Shown here piece after piece: positions 45,693 to 54,398 of a DNA stretch of 64,000 nt. Source of the DNA: Planctomycetota bacterium (lineage in GTDB: Bacteria; Planctomycetota; UBA1135; GCA-002686595); assembly GCA_028823345.1 (NCBI GenBank), contig JAPKBR010000003.1:1-64000 (forward strand). The letters are read 5' to 3'. The notes under the pieces are model-generated. The model saw nothing but the letters and a program-made list of their open reading frames with translations. It made no database searches and had not been told where the DNA came from. Numbering within the stretch: the stretch's first letter is position 1; every line of letters begins with the position of its first letter. The position numbers were made by a program, and so were the translations under genes.

Positions 45693-46784
45693 TCAATCCT
45701 CGCGCCGGACACCAAACAACAACATGGTGTCCCCATAGCTATAGAAGCGATACTCGGCCTCGATCGCTTCGGCGTACAGGCGCAACATACGCTGGGTTCC
45801 GATGAACGAGGCCACCAGCATCAGCAGGCTGGTGCGCGGCAGGTGAAAATTCGTCAAGAGAGCATCCGCCACCCTTGGCCCATGGGGCGGGCGCAGGAAA
45901 ATGCGCGTCTCCCCAGCCCCCGGCGCCACTAAACCACCAGGCTGAGCACAGGTTTCCAGGACCCGCGCGGCAGTGGTGCCCACGCAAATCACGCGACCAC
46001 CACGCTGGCGGGTTTCGGAAACCAAATCCGCCGTTCGCTGGGGCAATGAGTAGGTCTCCGCGTGCATCTTGTGCTCCTCTGGATCCTCCACCTGCACCGG
46101 CTGAAAGGTGCCCAGGCCCACGTGCAAGGTCACTTCAGCCCGCCGCACCCCACGGGATTCCAGACGCGCCAGTAACTCTGGCGTGAAATGCAAACCCGCG
46201 GTGGGCGCCGCCACCGAACCGGTCTTCGTGGCGTAGACCGTCTGATAGCGAATGGCGTCCTGCTCGAGGCGCGGGTCATCCGATGCCCGCTCGATGTAGG
46301 GGGGCAAAGGAACTTGACCAAAGGTCTCAAGCAACGCTTCATCCGACCGGGCCTCGGCCTCGGCCCCCTCCATGGCCGCGATCCAGGTGGAAAGCGATTC
46401 CCCATTGGCTCCGCTCTCACGCTCCAGAAGCCGCACCCCAAGCCCTTCCCCCACGACCAAAAGGTCGCCAGGCCGCTGTTTCTTTCCCGGTCGGACCAGC
46501 ACGCGCCAAGCGCCCGAAGGTTCGGCAACCATCTCGAGGAACAGCAACTCCACCCGACCTCCACTGGAACGGCGAGCCATTAACCGTGCGTGTCGAACAC
46601 GACTGTTATTGACCACCAAGAGATCCCCGTCCTCCAACGAGTCGCCTAGATCACGCACATGGCCATGCTGGGTCTCATCCGACATGACGCGGTGCACCAA
46701 GAGGCGCGCTGCATCTCTCGGCTCCACCGCGGTCTGGGCGATCCGATCCGGTGGTAAAAAGAAGTCGTAGTCGGAGGTATTCAC
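45693..46784 (-). CDS. queA: S-adenosylmethionine:tRNA ribosyltransferase-isomerase
   Basis: QueA transfers and isomerises the ribosyl part of S-adenosylmethionine onto 7-aminomethyl-7-deazaguanine in tRNA, giving epoxyqueuosine. The 363-residue protein has YDFFLPPDRIAQTAVEPRD, LVVNNSRVRHARL, IRYQTVYATKTGSVAAPTAG, LHFTPELL, VTLHVGLGTFQPV, HAETYSL and TNFHLPRTSLLMLVASFIG, all hallmarks. Start is GTG at 46784. The next enzyme, QueG, is encoded about 7 kb away on the other strand. Confidence 0.96.
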   Translation of the reverse strand: MNTSDYDFFLPPDRIAQTAVEPRDAARLLVHRVMSDETQHGHVRDLGDSLEDGDLLVVNNSRVRHARLMARRSSGGRVELLFLEMVAEPSGAWRVLVRPGKKQRPGDLLVVGEGLGVRLLERESGANGESLSTWIAAMEGAEAEARSDEALLETFGQVPLPPYIERASDDPRLEQDAIRYQTVYATKTGSVAAPTAGLHFTPELLARLESRGVRRAEVTLHVGLGTFQPVQVEDPEEHKMHAETYSLPQRTADLVSETRQRGGRVICVGTTAARVLETCAQPGGLVAPGAGETRIFLRPPHGPRVADALLTNFHLPRTSLLMLVASFIGTQRMLRLYAEAIEAEYRFYSYGDTMLLFGVRRED

Positions 46785-46954
46785 GGGCGGGAGAGAATAG
46801 TGTCCCTTTCGTGGGAATGCTCGCCCTAACAGAACCCTTCCCTACAGATACTGCCCCCGAATGCCGTTGAAAGGCTCAGGGCCGTTTGGCCCCCCAACTC
46901 ACACTCACGCCCGGGGGGGCCGTGAGAGTGAATTGAGGCCTTCTGTAAAGAGGT

Positions 46955-46989
46955 AAGGGTCGTCGGCATCGTTGCCGGCGACCCTTTTT
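46955..46989. terminator. Strong hairpin with T-tract on the plus strand
   Basis: AAGGGTCGTCGGC (46955-46967) pairs with GCCGGCGACCCTT (46974-46986), 13 bp with one G-U pair, then TTTTT on the plus strand. It lies past the stop of the minus gene at 47042 and may terminate it, but the T-tract orientation fits a plus-strand transcript, for which no gene is visible upstream. Confidence 0.65.
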
Positions 46990-47041
46990 ACTCGTCCACA
47001 CCCGAAGCGGCCCCTCGCCAGCGCGAGGAGGGCAATCTTGT

Positions 47042-49528
47042 TCACCCGATCCCGACAGTCTCCAGCCGACGCGCCACCGTCTGCTTGTCCCAATTCATCA
47101 GGCGCGAAACCGCCGCGGCATTCACCCGGCCGGTTTGGGTGCGGCACTCCTCCGCGGCTGCCCTCAGAGCCAGATTACTGCGCTTATCAATCGGTAATTT
47201 GCCCTCCCGGAGAATGCCCAGGGGCTCAAGCAATTCCATGGTCTCTTCCAGATCCAAATCAATCCCATTGGCCTGGATCACCAGGGTTGCCATGGCTTCG
47301 CTCAGTTGACGGAGACCTCCCTTCCAGGGCAAACGCCAGAGGCACGCAAGAGCCTCTTTGCTGAGATGCGGCGGATCGCAGGCCTCCTCTTGACCATGCA
47401 ACTTGAGTAAGCCAGGAATCCAGGCAAAGACCTCCGCGGGGCGCTCCCTCAAGCCGGCCACGTCCACCCGGCAGTGCAAGACCGCGTCGAGCAGGTCTGA
47501 ATTCCACTTCCAGCGGGTCGGATCGCTGTTGGTGGATAAGATCAGTTTGCGCCCCTCTCCGCCGCGGATCATCTCCAGCAGGAGGGCCTGCCCGGAACTA
47601 GACAGGAACTCTGGCTCGGTCAGGAAGATCGGCTCGGCACTGTCCTCGGTGCGCCCGAAATTGCGTCCGTCCATGCGCCGCGCTATCCCCAGCCCGCGTA
47701 AGTAAAAACCCCAACGGGAAAGGGTCGCCTTGCCACATCCAGCGGGGCCCACCAACAATATTGGCCCCTTACTGGTGGACGCCTTGACGACCCGCTCAAG
47801 CGTGTTGGCGAAACTCGGTATATGGACGGGTAGATACAAGGACCGGTGAAAGCGTTCCCGATGCAAACGGCCAAAGCAAACGGCCTCAAGGGCACGGACC
47901 GCAGCGGGGCCATGCTCGGTCACCAGGGACAACAACCCCTCGTCGAGCTCGTTCGGGCGCATTGCCTCTAGGCAGAAGAATCCCATCAGAAGATTTCCAC
48001 GCTTGAGGGGCAGGGCGAGACCTTCATAGGAGTCCTTGTGAATCGAAAGCTCGGGGTCCGTGCCCTCAAAAGTGCAAATCCCTCCCAGGCGTTGCGCGCG
48101 TGCGAGGATCCGCGCCTGCCCCTGCCACTCGCCCTTGAGGGCTAAGGCCTTACCGTCGCTGGCCACGAGCTTGGGCTCGTCGTTTTCCAGAACGTATCCA
48201 AACCATCGACGCCGGCCCAGACGCCGGTCGGTGGCTTTCATCAACTCGTGGAAGGGCGCGTGCAGATCCGCATCGGACAAGGTGGTTTCAGTTGATTCCT
48301 TCCGCAAAGGCAACTCTTTGCCCATGGACTTTTCGGACGAGGGCAAGAACATGCGCTCGGCCCAAGGGCCAGCGAGGCGTTGCAGACGACTGGCGCAGAC
48401 GCCGGGCGCCTGGGGCCATTCCAAATGCAACCAGCCGCAGACCTCAAGGTTCTCAGCCACGATCGGTACGACGCTGATGGAACGGGTATCGGGATGCAAA
48501 GCCGCAGAGGGTTTAAAGTCCTGCCGATGATCAAAGGCAACCGCACCCTCTTCCATCGCTTCCTGGGCCGGGTCGCCGCCGCGACGCCAAGCGCTGCGGC
48601 GTGCTGTTCCCCAAGCTGCAAGATCGGTCTGTACAGCGGGGTCCACGTCGGCAAATTCCAAGTGCGACTGACCATCCCGCAGGGAATGCACGCTGAGCAC
48701 CAGGGCACCCAATTCGTCCCTGTCCCGTAGAAGCCCGGGGCTTGAACGCATCAAGAATCCGGCTTCCCGCGGTGGTCCTCCAAGGTCAGTGGCCAGATCC
48801 CCCTTGCGCTCCCGAAGGGCCACCAGGAACATCGGCACCGGCCATGGGTCGGACTGCATGGGCTTGGCGTCCCCATTCGGTTGCCCGAGTAAGGCCCGGG
48901 ACCAGGCAGTCAGGCGAGCCACCCCAGGGATACCCCCAGCATTTCGAAGGTGCTGCAGGCAAGCCAACGGTTGCCCTCTTTCCAACTCGGACGCGCCCAG
49001 TTCTAGGCGCGCCTGATTCGTGAATGGCCCCCTATGAATGAGCAAGCTTTCCAAAATCTCCCGACCACGATCGCGATTTCCTAGAACACACTCCAGCCGA
49101 GCTCGCCAGATAGCCGCACGGTCCTTGTGCATTCCCATGTTGCAGGATTCCTCCACCAGTCGAGTGCCCAATTCCAAGTAGGTCTCCCCCAGTCCTGGTT
49201 GATGGATCGAGACCTTAGGGTCCACGGCCCACTGTGCCCAACCCTCATGCCAACTGAGGGCGGGGACTCCCACGAATTGCACTGCGTCTTCGTGTTGCAA
49301 TCCGCCAACCAAGTGACGCATGAGGTCTTCCGCCGCCTGTAACCTGCGCCCCTCAAGGTGATCCTCCAGCACGCGTCCCATGTTCCGCGGAGGTGACGGA
49401 ATGTCCAAGAGGTGCACGGTCAAGGAGCGCACCGTGCGTATTCCGCTCAAGATTTCTTGCGCCCTGGCAAAGGCGCTTTCATCCGGCTCGCCGAATGAAG
49501 CCAGCAAGTTAGCCCGGTGGTGGCTCAC
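47042..49528 (-). CDS. Degenerate sigma-54-type ATPase regulator with helical N-terminus and HTH
   Basis: The 828-residue protein has TPR-like helices in the first 280 residues, a GAF-like middle (about 300-520) and a C-terminal AAA+ domain of the enhancer-binding family. Walker A is GPAGCGKATLSRW. Walker B reads IFLTEPEFL, lacking the usual D-E, and the GAFTGA loop that contacts sigma-54 is absent. Family landmarks VAGLRERPAEV and LPWKGGLRQLSEAM are kept. The end, RVNAAAVSRLMNWDKQTVARRLE, looks like a Fis-type helix-turn-helix. It probably binds DNA but does not activate sigma-54 in the normal way. GTG start at 49528 overlaps the upstream stop (GTGA). Confidence 0.8.
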   Translation of the reverse strand: MSHHRANLLASFGEPDESAFARAQEILSGIRTVRSLTVHLLDIPSPPRNMGRVLEDHLEGRRLQAAEDLMRHLVGGLQHEDAVQFVGVPALSWHEGWAQWAVDPKVSIHQPGLGETYLELGTRLVEESCNMGMHKDRAAIWRARLECVLGNRDRGREILESLLIHRGPFTNQARLELGASELERGQPLACLQHLRNAGGIPGVARLTAWSRALLGQPNGDAKPMQSDPWPVPMFLVALRERKGDLATDLGGPPREAGFLMRSSPGLLRDRDELGALVLSVHSLRDGQSHLEFADVDPAVQTDLAAWGTARRSAWRRGGDPAQEAMEEGAVAFDHRQDFKPSAALHPDTRSISVVPIVAENLEVCGWLHLEWPQAPGVCASRLQRLAGPWAERMFLPSSEKSMGKELPLRKESTETTLSDADLHAPFHELMKATDRRLGRRRWFGYVLENDEPKLVASDGKALALKGEWQGQARILARAQRLGGICTFEGTDPELSIHKDSYEGLALPLKRGNLLMGFFCLEAMRPNELDEGLLSLVTEHGPAAVRALEAVCFGRLHRERFHRSLYLPVHIPSFANTLERVVKASTSKGPILLVGPAGCGKATLSRWGFYLRGLGIARRMDGRNFGRTEDSAEPIFLTEPEFLSSSGQALLLEMIRGGEGRKLILSTNSDPTRWKWNSDLLDAVLHCRVDVAGLRERPAEVFAWIPGLLKLHGQEEACDPPHLSKEALACLWRLPWKGGLRQLSEAMATLVIQANGIDLDLEETMELLEPLGILREGKLPIDKRSNLALRAAAEECRTQTGRVNAAAVSRLMNWDKQTVARRLETVGIG

Positions 49529-50118
49529 TCGGGACTCTCCGCAACCGGCAAGTTCGGATCGCCCAGTTGTCCCAGGGCGCGAGCCACATCGCGCAGAATA
49601 ATCTGGGTTTCAAAACGACTGAGGGGAATGTCCGCAACCAGGTCCTCAAAGGCCTCGCCATCGAGCAAGGCTCGGTGCACCACCTCACGCTCCAGAGGCT
49701 CCAAGCGGTTGATGAACTCCACCGCTCGCCAACACACTTCCGGCTTCATGCCCAAGTCCATCCAGACCGTATACCAAGCGCCGATGGGCTTGCGGTTCTC
49801 GCCCAAAATGTCCTCCACGACCTGGCCAATCATCTCGAGCAGAAACTCCTCGGAATCGGAGTACCTGTCCAGCCCGGCGGACTCGGCAATCGCCACGCAA
49901 ACCTCGTCATGCACGACCTCGGAGTCCAGCAGCAGGGTGTAATCGTCGATATACGAGCGCACCAAACGGTGCAGATGCAGGGGATCGCCGCTCTGCAGGC
50001 GGCGCAAAACTTGGCGCGGGGTGCCCCGCAAGGATAGCCAGCCGGGGACAGACTCCTCGGCCTGGGCGAGATTGGTTGACGATTTTTCGGGCTCGTTGCG
50101 ATCAGGCCAAGGGGTCAT
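49525..50118 (-). CDS. Divergent ECF sigma-like protein coupled to the AAA regulator
   Basis: The 197-residue product has a region resembling sigma region 2 (VLRRLQSGDPLHLHRLVRSY) and one resembling region 4 (NRLEPLEREVVHRALLDGEA followed by FEDLVADIPLSRFETQIIL). Both are strongly diverged and the DNA-recognition helix is less basic than normal, so sigma activity is uncertain. Its stop overlaps the GTG of the AAA+ regulator by four bases, so the two proteins are made together and probably act together. Confidence 0.6.
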   Translation of the reverse strand: MTPWPDRNEPEKSSTNLAQAEESVPGWLSLRGTPRQVLRRLQSGDPLHLHRLVRSYIDDYTLLLDSEVVHDEVCVAIAESAGLDRYSDSEEFLLEMIGQVVEDILGENRKPIGAWYTVWMDLGMKPEVCWRAVEFINRLEPLEREVVHRALLDGEAFEDLVADIPLSRFETQIILRDVARALGQLGDPNLPVAESPE

Positions 50119-50389
50119 TCAGGGGGGCTTTCGATGGGAAGCGGCACGGGCGAGGTGTCTCGAAGCACCTCTAGACTAGGATTTCCGATTGGGATACGGG
50201 GTCCAAGGGCAGGGTCACCCTGTGGATCTTTGCAATATCCTGCCCCTCCAGACCCATGTTCGGCTCACCCACCGGGTCAAGCCTCGGATTCCTAGGACTT
50301 CCACCTAGAAGCAGAACGCCGACCTCTTCAAGCACCAGCCTCGACCTTGCGGACCCAAATGCTTATCTTCTGCCCTCGGAGAACTCCAC

Positions 50390-51160
50390 TTGACGAATAT
50401 TCTAGAAGGTAAGACTGGTTTGGTTTTGGGCGTCGCTAACAAGCGCTCCCTCGCTTGGGGCTGCGCCCGCTCTCTCTCGAACGCAGGCATGCGCGTCGCG
50501 CTGACCTATGCCAGTGAGCGTTTGGAAAAAAACGTGCGCGACTTGGCTGAGCAACTTCCAGGCTCAATTTGCGTGCCGTGCGATGTGACCAAGCCGGAGG
50601 AAATCGACTCGGCTTTCGAAACCATCGGCAATGAACTCGGGGGCCTCGATGCCCTTGTGCACGCGATCGCCTATGCGAAACGCGAAGAGTTGCAGGGAAA
50701 CTTTTTCGAAACCACCAAGGAGGGCTACATGCTGGCCCACGAGGTTTCGGCGTACTCCCTGACCGCCGTGGCACGCCGCGCCCTGCCCCTGATGAAAGAC
50801 AAGGAAGGGTCCATCGTGACCCTGTCCTATCTTGGGGCGGAGCGGGTGATACCCAACTACAACGTGATGGGCATCGCCAAGGCTGCCCTCGAAGCCAGCG
50901 TGCGTTACCTTGCTGCTGACCTCGGCCCCCGGGGCATTCGGGTCAACGCCATCAGTGCGGGCCCGATCAAGACTCTTTCCGCCGCAGGAGTGGGCAACTT
51001 TTCAGAGCTGTTGGCAAGCATCGAAGGCAAAGCTCCCCTCCGGCGTAATGTCACCTCCGAGGAAGTGGGCGACACCTGCCAATTCCTCTGTGGCCCCCAA
51101 TCACGGGGCATCACCGGATCGGTGATCTTCGTGGATGCGGGCTTCCACATCATGGGCTAG
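50390..51160 (+). CDS. fabI: Enoyl-[acyl-carrier-protein] reductase (NADH)
   Basis: FabI reduces trans-2-enoyl-ACP in the last step of the fatty acid elongation cycle. The 256-residue SDR-type protein has GLVLGVANKRSLAWGCA (cofactor loop of FabI type), CDVTKPEEID, LVHAIAYAKREEL, LSYLGAERVIPNYNVMGIAK (Tyr-x6-Lys catalytic pair) and AISAGPIKTLSAAGV. Start is TTG at 50390 with GGAG eight bases upstream. An SGNH hydrolase gene follows within 50 bases and may be co-transcribed. Confidence 0.95.
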   Translation: MTNILEGKTGLVLGVANKRSLAWGCARSLSNAGMRVALTYASERLEKNVRDLAEQLPGSICVPCDVTKPEEIDSAFETIGNELGGLDALVHAIAYAKREELQGNFFETTKEGYMLAHEVSAYSLTAVARRALPLMKDKEGSIVTLSYLGAERVIPNYNVMGIAKAALEASVRYLAADLGPRGIRVNAISAGPIKTLSAAGVGNFSELLASIEGKAPLRRNVTSEEVGDTCQFLCGPQSRGITGSVIFVDAGFHIMG

Positions 51161-51205
51161 TCCATGGGCCCCGCGCCCGGGGCCAGCCATCGCCAAGCAG
51201 AACAG

Positions 51206-52351
51206 ATGAGCAGCAAAGAGATAAGCACCAGGTCGGGTAAGGCAGGGCGCATCGTCCGTGTGATTTGCGCTTCCCTGTTGCTGTCATTGCTGTTCCTAGA
51301 ACTAGGCACGCGCATCATCCCCGTGCCCGGCTTGACACAGGAAGATCTCAACCCAAGCCAGGCCGAGGCGGATAGCCAACTGCGCACGATTGGGCACCCC
51401 TACTTGGCCTATGTGGCCCGTCCAGACTGGAGTCGCGAAGCCGACGATAAGGATGGTCAGAAGTCCCACGATGCCAATGGCTTCCGGAATCCTGCGCCAC
51501 CCAAGGAAAAGGCAGCGGGGGTGTTTCGCATCGCGTGCCTTGGGGGATCTAGCACCTATGGCAGCACCCCCACCAGCGACGCCGCCACTTGGCCCGCCCA
51601 GTTGGAGACGATCCTCAACCGGAAGGAGGGGCCCAAGGTCGAAGTCCTCAATGGGGGCCTGATGGGCTGGAGCACATTTGAGAGCCTGATCAACTACTCC
51701 CTTCGAGTGGCGGATTACCAACCGGATCTGGTGATCGTCTACCACGCGATCAACGACATGCGATGCGCGCTCTACCTTCGCGGCGGGGACCCCCAAGCAG
51801 ACAACACCCATTGGCGCCTCGGCTGGCCACGTTTGGTGCGCACGCCCGGTGAGTCGTTGCTCGAACTCAGCCAGTCCTACCTGATCTGGCGCAAGTACAT
51901 GTCAGACTATGGCATCGGCCAAAAGTCTCTCGGCTTCTACGGCATCAAGAACTATCGCGCCGATGACAAGGACCCGTTCTGGCGCGAGACGCCCCCTCCC
52001 CAGGGCTTTCAAAATGTCCAACGGAATCTGATTTCCCTGCAGGCTGTGGTCAAGGCACACGGAGCACAGATCATGTTCGGAACCCAGGGCTGCAAACGAA
52101 CGGACATCCAAGCCCAGTCCAAACATCAGCAGTGGGCGGGACTCGATGAGATCGAAGCCATCACTCGGCAGGTGGCGGAAAAACGGGGAGCCCATCTATG
52201 CGAATCTCGGCTGGCCCTAGAGAGTCAAGCTGAAGAGCGCGGAATGGAGGTCATCTTCACCCGCGAAGTGCACCTAACCGACGAGGGTGCGAGGGTTCTT
52301 GCCAGTGCTTTCGCCGAGCGCATCTGGGAACTCAATCTGATCCGCAACTAG
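51206..52351 (+). CDS. SGNH/GDSL-type hydrolase with N-terminal membrane anchor
   Basis: The 381-residue product has a membrane segment near residues 17-33 (VICASLLLSLLFLELG) and then an SGNH-like fold: IACLGGSSTYGSTPTSDAAT (nucleophile block), VLNGGLMGWSTFES, VIVYHAINDMRC (Asn block) and a C-terminal VHLTDEGARVLASAF with the catalytic histidine, though the usual D-x-x-H aspartate is less clear. It likely faces the envelope and acts on an ester such as an acetylated sugar. ATG at 51206 chosen; an ATG at 51164, four bases past fabI, is also possible. Confidence 0.8.
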   Translation: MSSKEISTRSGKAGRIVRVICASLLLSLLFLELGTRIIPVPGLTQEDLNPSQAEADSQLRTIGHPYLAYVARPDWSREADDKDGQKSHDANGFRNPAPPKEKAAGVFRIACLGGSSTYGSTPTSDAATWPAQLETILNRKEGPKVEVLNGGLMGWSTFESLINYSLRVADYQPDLVIVYHAINDMRCALYLRGGDPQADNTHWRLGWPRLVRTPGESLLELSQSYLIWRKYMSDYGIGQKSLGFYGIKNYRADDKDPFWRETPPPQGFQNVQRNLISLQAVVKAHGAQIMFGTQGCKRTDIQAQSKHQQWAGLDEIEAITRQVAEKRGAHLCESRLALESQAEERGMEVIFTREVHLTDEGARVLASAFAERIWELNLIRN

Positions 52352-52368
52352 GCACGGAACAGGAATCC

Positions 52369-53172
52369 CTAGCGCCCCCGGGGCAAGACAATAGGGCGAC
52401 CGGAATCGGGAAAGGCTCCGAACCAAAGCCGCGAGCCATAAACCGGGGTGAGAATCTCGGGGCGCAAGACCTCTTCGGGGGAACCTTGAGCCGCAACCCG
52501 CCCCCCCGCCAGCAACAACACCCGCGAGGCGTATTGACTGGTCAGGTTTAGGTCATGGGTAACCACCAAAACCGCCGTTCCAGACTGGGCTTGGCGCTGA
52601 ATCAGATCCAACACCGCTACCTGGTGTTCCGGGTCCAATGCATTGGTGGGTTCATCCAATAAAAGAGTCGGGGCCTTCTGGGCGAGGGCTCGGGCGAGCA
52701 ACACCCGTTGGCGCTGGCCGCTGGAAAGCTGCCCCATCATGCGATCTTGAAACTGGGATGCATCGGCTTGCTCAAGGGCCTCCTGCACGGCGGCTTCATC
52801 CTCTGCGCTTGGGGAACCCCAAGTGGGCACATGGGCATACCGTCCGCCCATCACAAAGCGCAACACGTGCACACCGCTGACCCCATCGAGACTCTGGGGA
52901 ACCACGGCCATGCGCCGGGCCAGTTCCCTGGGCGCCAAGAGCTCCGTAGCCTCGCCCGCAAGCTGTACAGAACCGCCGTTGGGCTTGAGCCCACCCGAAA
53001 GCAAATGCAGCAGGGTCGTTTTGCCCGACCCATTGGCCCCCAACACGAACAGCATTTCACCACCATTCAAGTCCAGACTGACCCCACTGAGCACAGGGGT
53101 AGTTGGCTCGTAGGCGAAGGTCAGGTCCTTGGCGTGGACCCTGGGCGCACTGCTGGATCCTTGATCTACCAC
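52369..53172 (-). CDS. ABC transporter ATP-binding protein of the BtuD/FhuC type
   Basis: The 267-residue ATPase has Walker A GANGSGKTT, Q-loop VVPQSLDG, signature QLSSGQRQRVLLARALAQ, Walker B TLLLDEPTNALDP and H-loop VVTHDLNLTS. It pairs with the FecCD-type permease encoded immediately upstream, whose stop lies inside this gene; start is GTG at 53172. Together they form a BtuCD-like importer for cobalamin, haem or iron-siderophore. The long frame upstream to 54036 is a shadow of the permease. No substrate-binding protein is encoded nearby. Confidence 0.92.
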   Translation of the reverse strand: MVDQGSSSAPRVHAKDLTFAYEPTTPVLSGVSLDLNGGEMLFVLGANGSGKTTLLHLLSGGLKPNGGSVQLAGEATELLAPRELARRMAVVPQSLDGVSGVHVLRFVMGGRYAHVPTWGSPSAEDEAAVQEALEQADASQFQDRMMGQLSSGQRQRVLLARALAQKAPTLLLDEPTNALDPEHQVAVLDLIQRQAQSGTAVLVVTHDLNLTSQYASRVLLLAGGRVAAQGSPEEVLRPEILTPVYGSRLWFGAFPDSGRPIVLPRGR

Positions 53173-54233
53173 GACCGCTCCCTGGTTTGAGTCAGCAAGA
53201 TGAACAGGAAGAACGGTCCTCCCAAGAGCGCCGTCAAGGCTCCCGGAGGCAAGACCGCGCGCCCCATCAACCCTAACTGCAAGAGGTCCAGAGTCGGTAA
53301 CAACAGGGCACCCACCAAGGCCGAAGCCGGCAGCAGCCTTGCATGACCAGACCCCACCAAGCTGCGCGTGATATGAGGCACCACCAAACCGATAAAACCG
53401 ATGGCTCCCACAGCCGAGACCGCACAGGCGGTGGCTCCGCTGGCCACGGCGACCACCATCCAGCGCATGGACCGTGTGGACACACCAAGACGCCGAGCAT
53501 CCGTGTCTCCTCCAGCGAACAAATCCAGGGCAAAAGCTGCCCGCGGAATCACCAGCAGGGCCGGGATCAGGCCCACTAAAATCATTCCCACGTGGTAAGG
53601 TTCGCGGTCCCGCAGGGTGCCAAAGTTCCAGGCCAACATGGCTTGGGCCACAGCCCAGTCGTCCAACACCAGCGCTTGGATCGCCACAAAGATCCCCCCT
53701 AGGGTCGCGTTCACCGCAACCCCCACCAAGATCAGAGTCGCCGCATCCGATCGGCCTGGTCCCCGGGCAATGCTCAACACCAACGCCACCGTGGCCACGG
53801 CGCCCAGGAATGAACAAAACGAAAGGGCGTAGGGCGTCCAGCTGCGCGTGCCCTCCAGGAGCAACTCGGGTCCGTATCCGCCCACGAGTAAGATCGCCAA
53901 GGTGGCGCCCAAGGTCGCTCCAGCAGAAACACCTAGCACCCCAGGCGCCGCCAAGGGATTGCGAAACAGTCCCTGCAAGTAAACCCCCGAGATCGCCAAG
54001 GCCGCTCCCGCAAGGCTTGCGCAAAGGGCTCGCCAAAGCCGTAACTCATGGATCGCTTGGTCTGCACCGGGCAAGGGGTCTCCCCAGCCCAGCACGCCCC
54101 CCACTGCCTGGAGTGCCTCGGCCCAGGTGCTCCTCCCGGTACTGCCGATGGCCACCTGTCCCAAAGTCAGGAGCACAAGCGCCGACAGGCCAAGGAGCCA
54201 AATGGGTAGAAGGGATCGCGGACGGGTGGACAT
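53166..54233 (-). CDS. FecCD-family ABC transporter permease
   Basis: The 355-residue permease has about ten hydrophobic segments and the family motifs LRLWRALCASLAGAALAISG, FRNPLAAPGVLGVSAGATLG and GAIGFIGLVVPHITRSLVG (the coupling region). Members import cobalamin, haem or ferric siderophores; the substrate cannot be fixed from the sequence. Cobalamin is attractive because a radical SAM B12 protein and QueG in this window need it. It overlaps the ATPase gene. A strong hairpin lies in the divergent region upstream. Confidence 0.92.
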   Translation of the reverse strand: MSTRPRSLLPIWLLGLSALVLLTLGQVAIGSTGRSTWAEALQAVGGVLGWGDPLPGADQAIHELRLWRALCASLAGAALAISGVYLQGLFRNPLAAPGVLGVSAGATLGATLAILLVGGYGPELLLEGTRSWTPYALSFCSFLGAVATVALVLSIARGPGRSDAATLILVGVAVNATLGGIFVAIQALVLDDWAVAQAMLAWNFGTLRDREPYHVGMILVGLIPALLVIPRAAFALDLFAGGDTDARRLGVSTRSMRWMVVAVASGATACAVSAVGAIGFIGLVVPHITRSLVGSGHARLLPASALVGALLLPTLDLLQLGLMGRAVLPPGALTALLGGPFFLFILLTQTRERSW

Positions 54234-54302
54234 GGGTCAGCAGGGTAGAGCCCCGGGGCGAAGGTGTCGAGTCGGCCCCCCGGACTCGGGTCCTTTTCCT
54301 TG

Positions 54303-54344
54303 GCCCAGGGGAGCCCACGCTGCCCAGGGGGGCTCCCCATGGGC
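54303..54344. promoter_or_regulatory. Hairpin in the divergent region between permease and FKBP genes
   Basis: GGGGAGCC (54308-54315) pairs with GGCTCCCC (54331-54338), extended by GCCCA (54303-54307) with TGGGC (54340-54344) across a one-base bulge. It could be a leader element of either gene. I found no B12-box or other cobalamin riboswitch core. Confidence 0.35.
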
Positions 54345-54398
54345 TACCCTCCCTCGATCGCCCTCCCTGGGCAAAACCAAGTACCACACCTTCCAGCC

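Noticed and set aside
53173-54036. N-terminal extension of the ABC ATPase
   Set aside because: It overlaps the permease gene in another frame and lacks domains; the GTG at 53172 gives a normal-size ATPase.
54234-54398. Cobalamin riboswitch upstream of the BtuC-like permease
   Set aside because: Hairpins are present but no B12 box; kept only as a plain hairpin.
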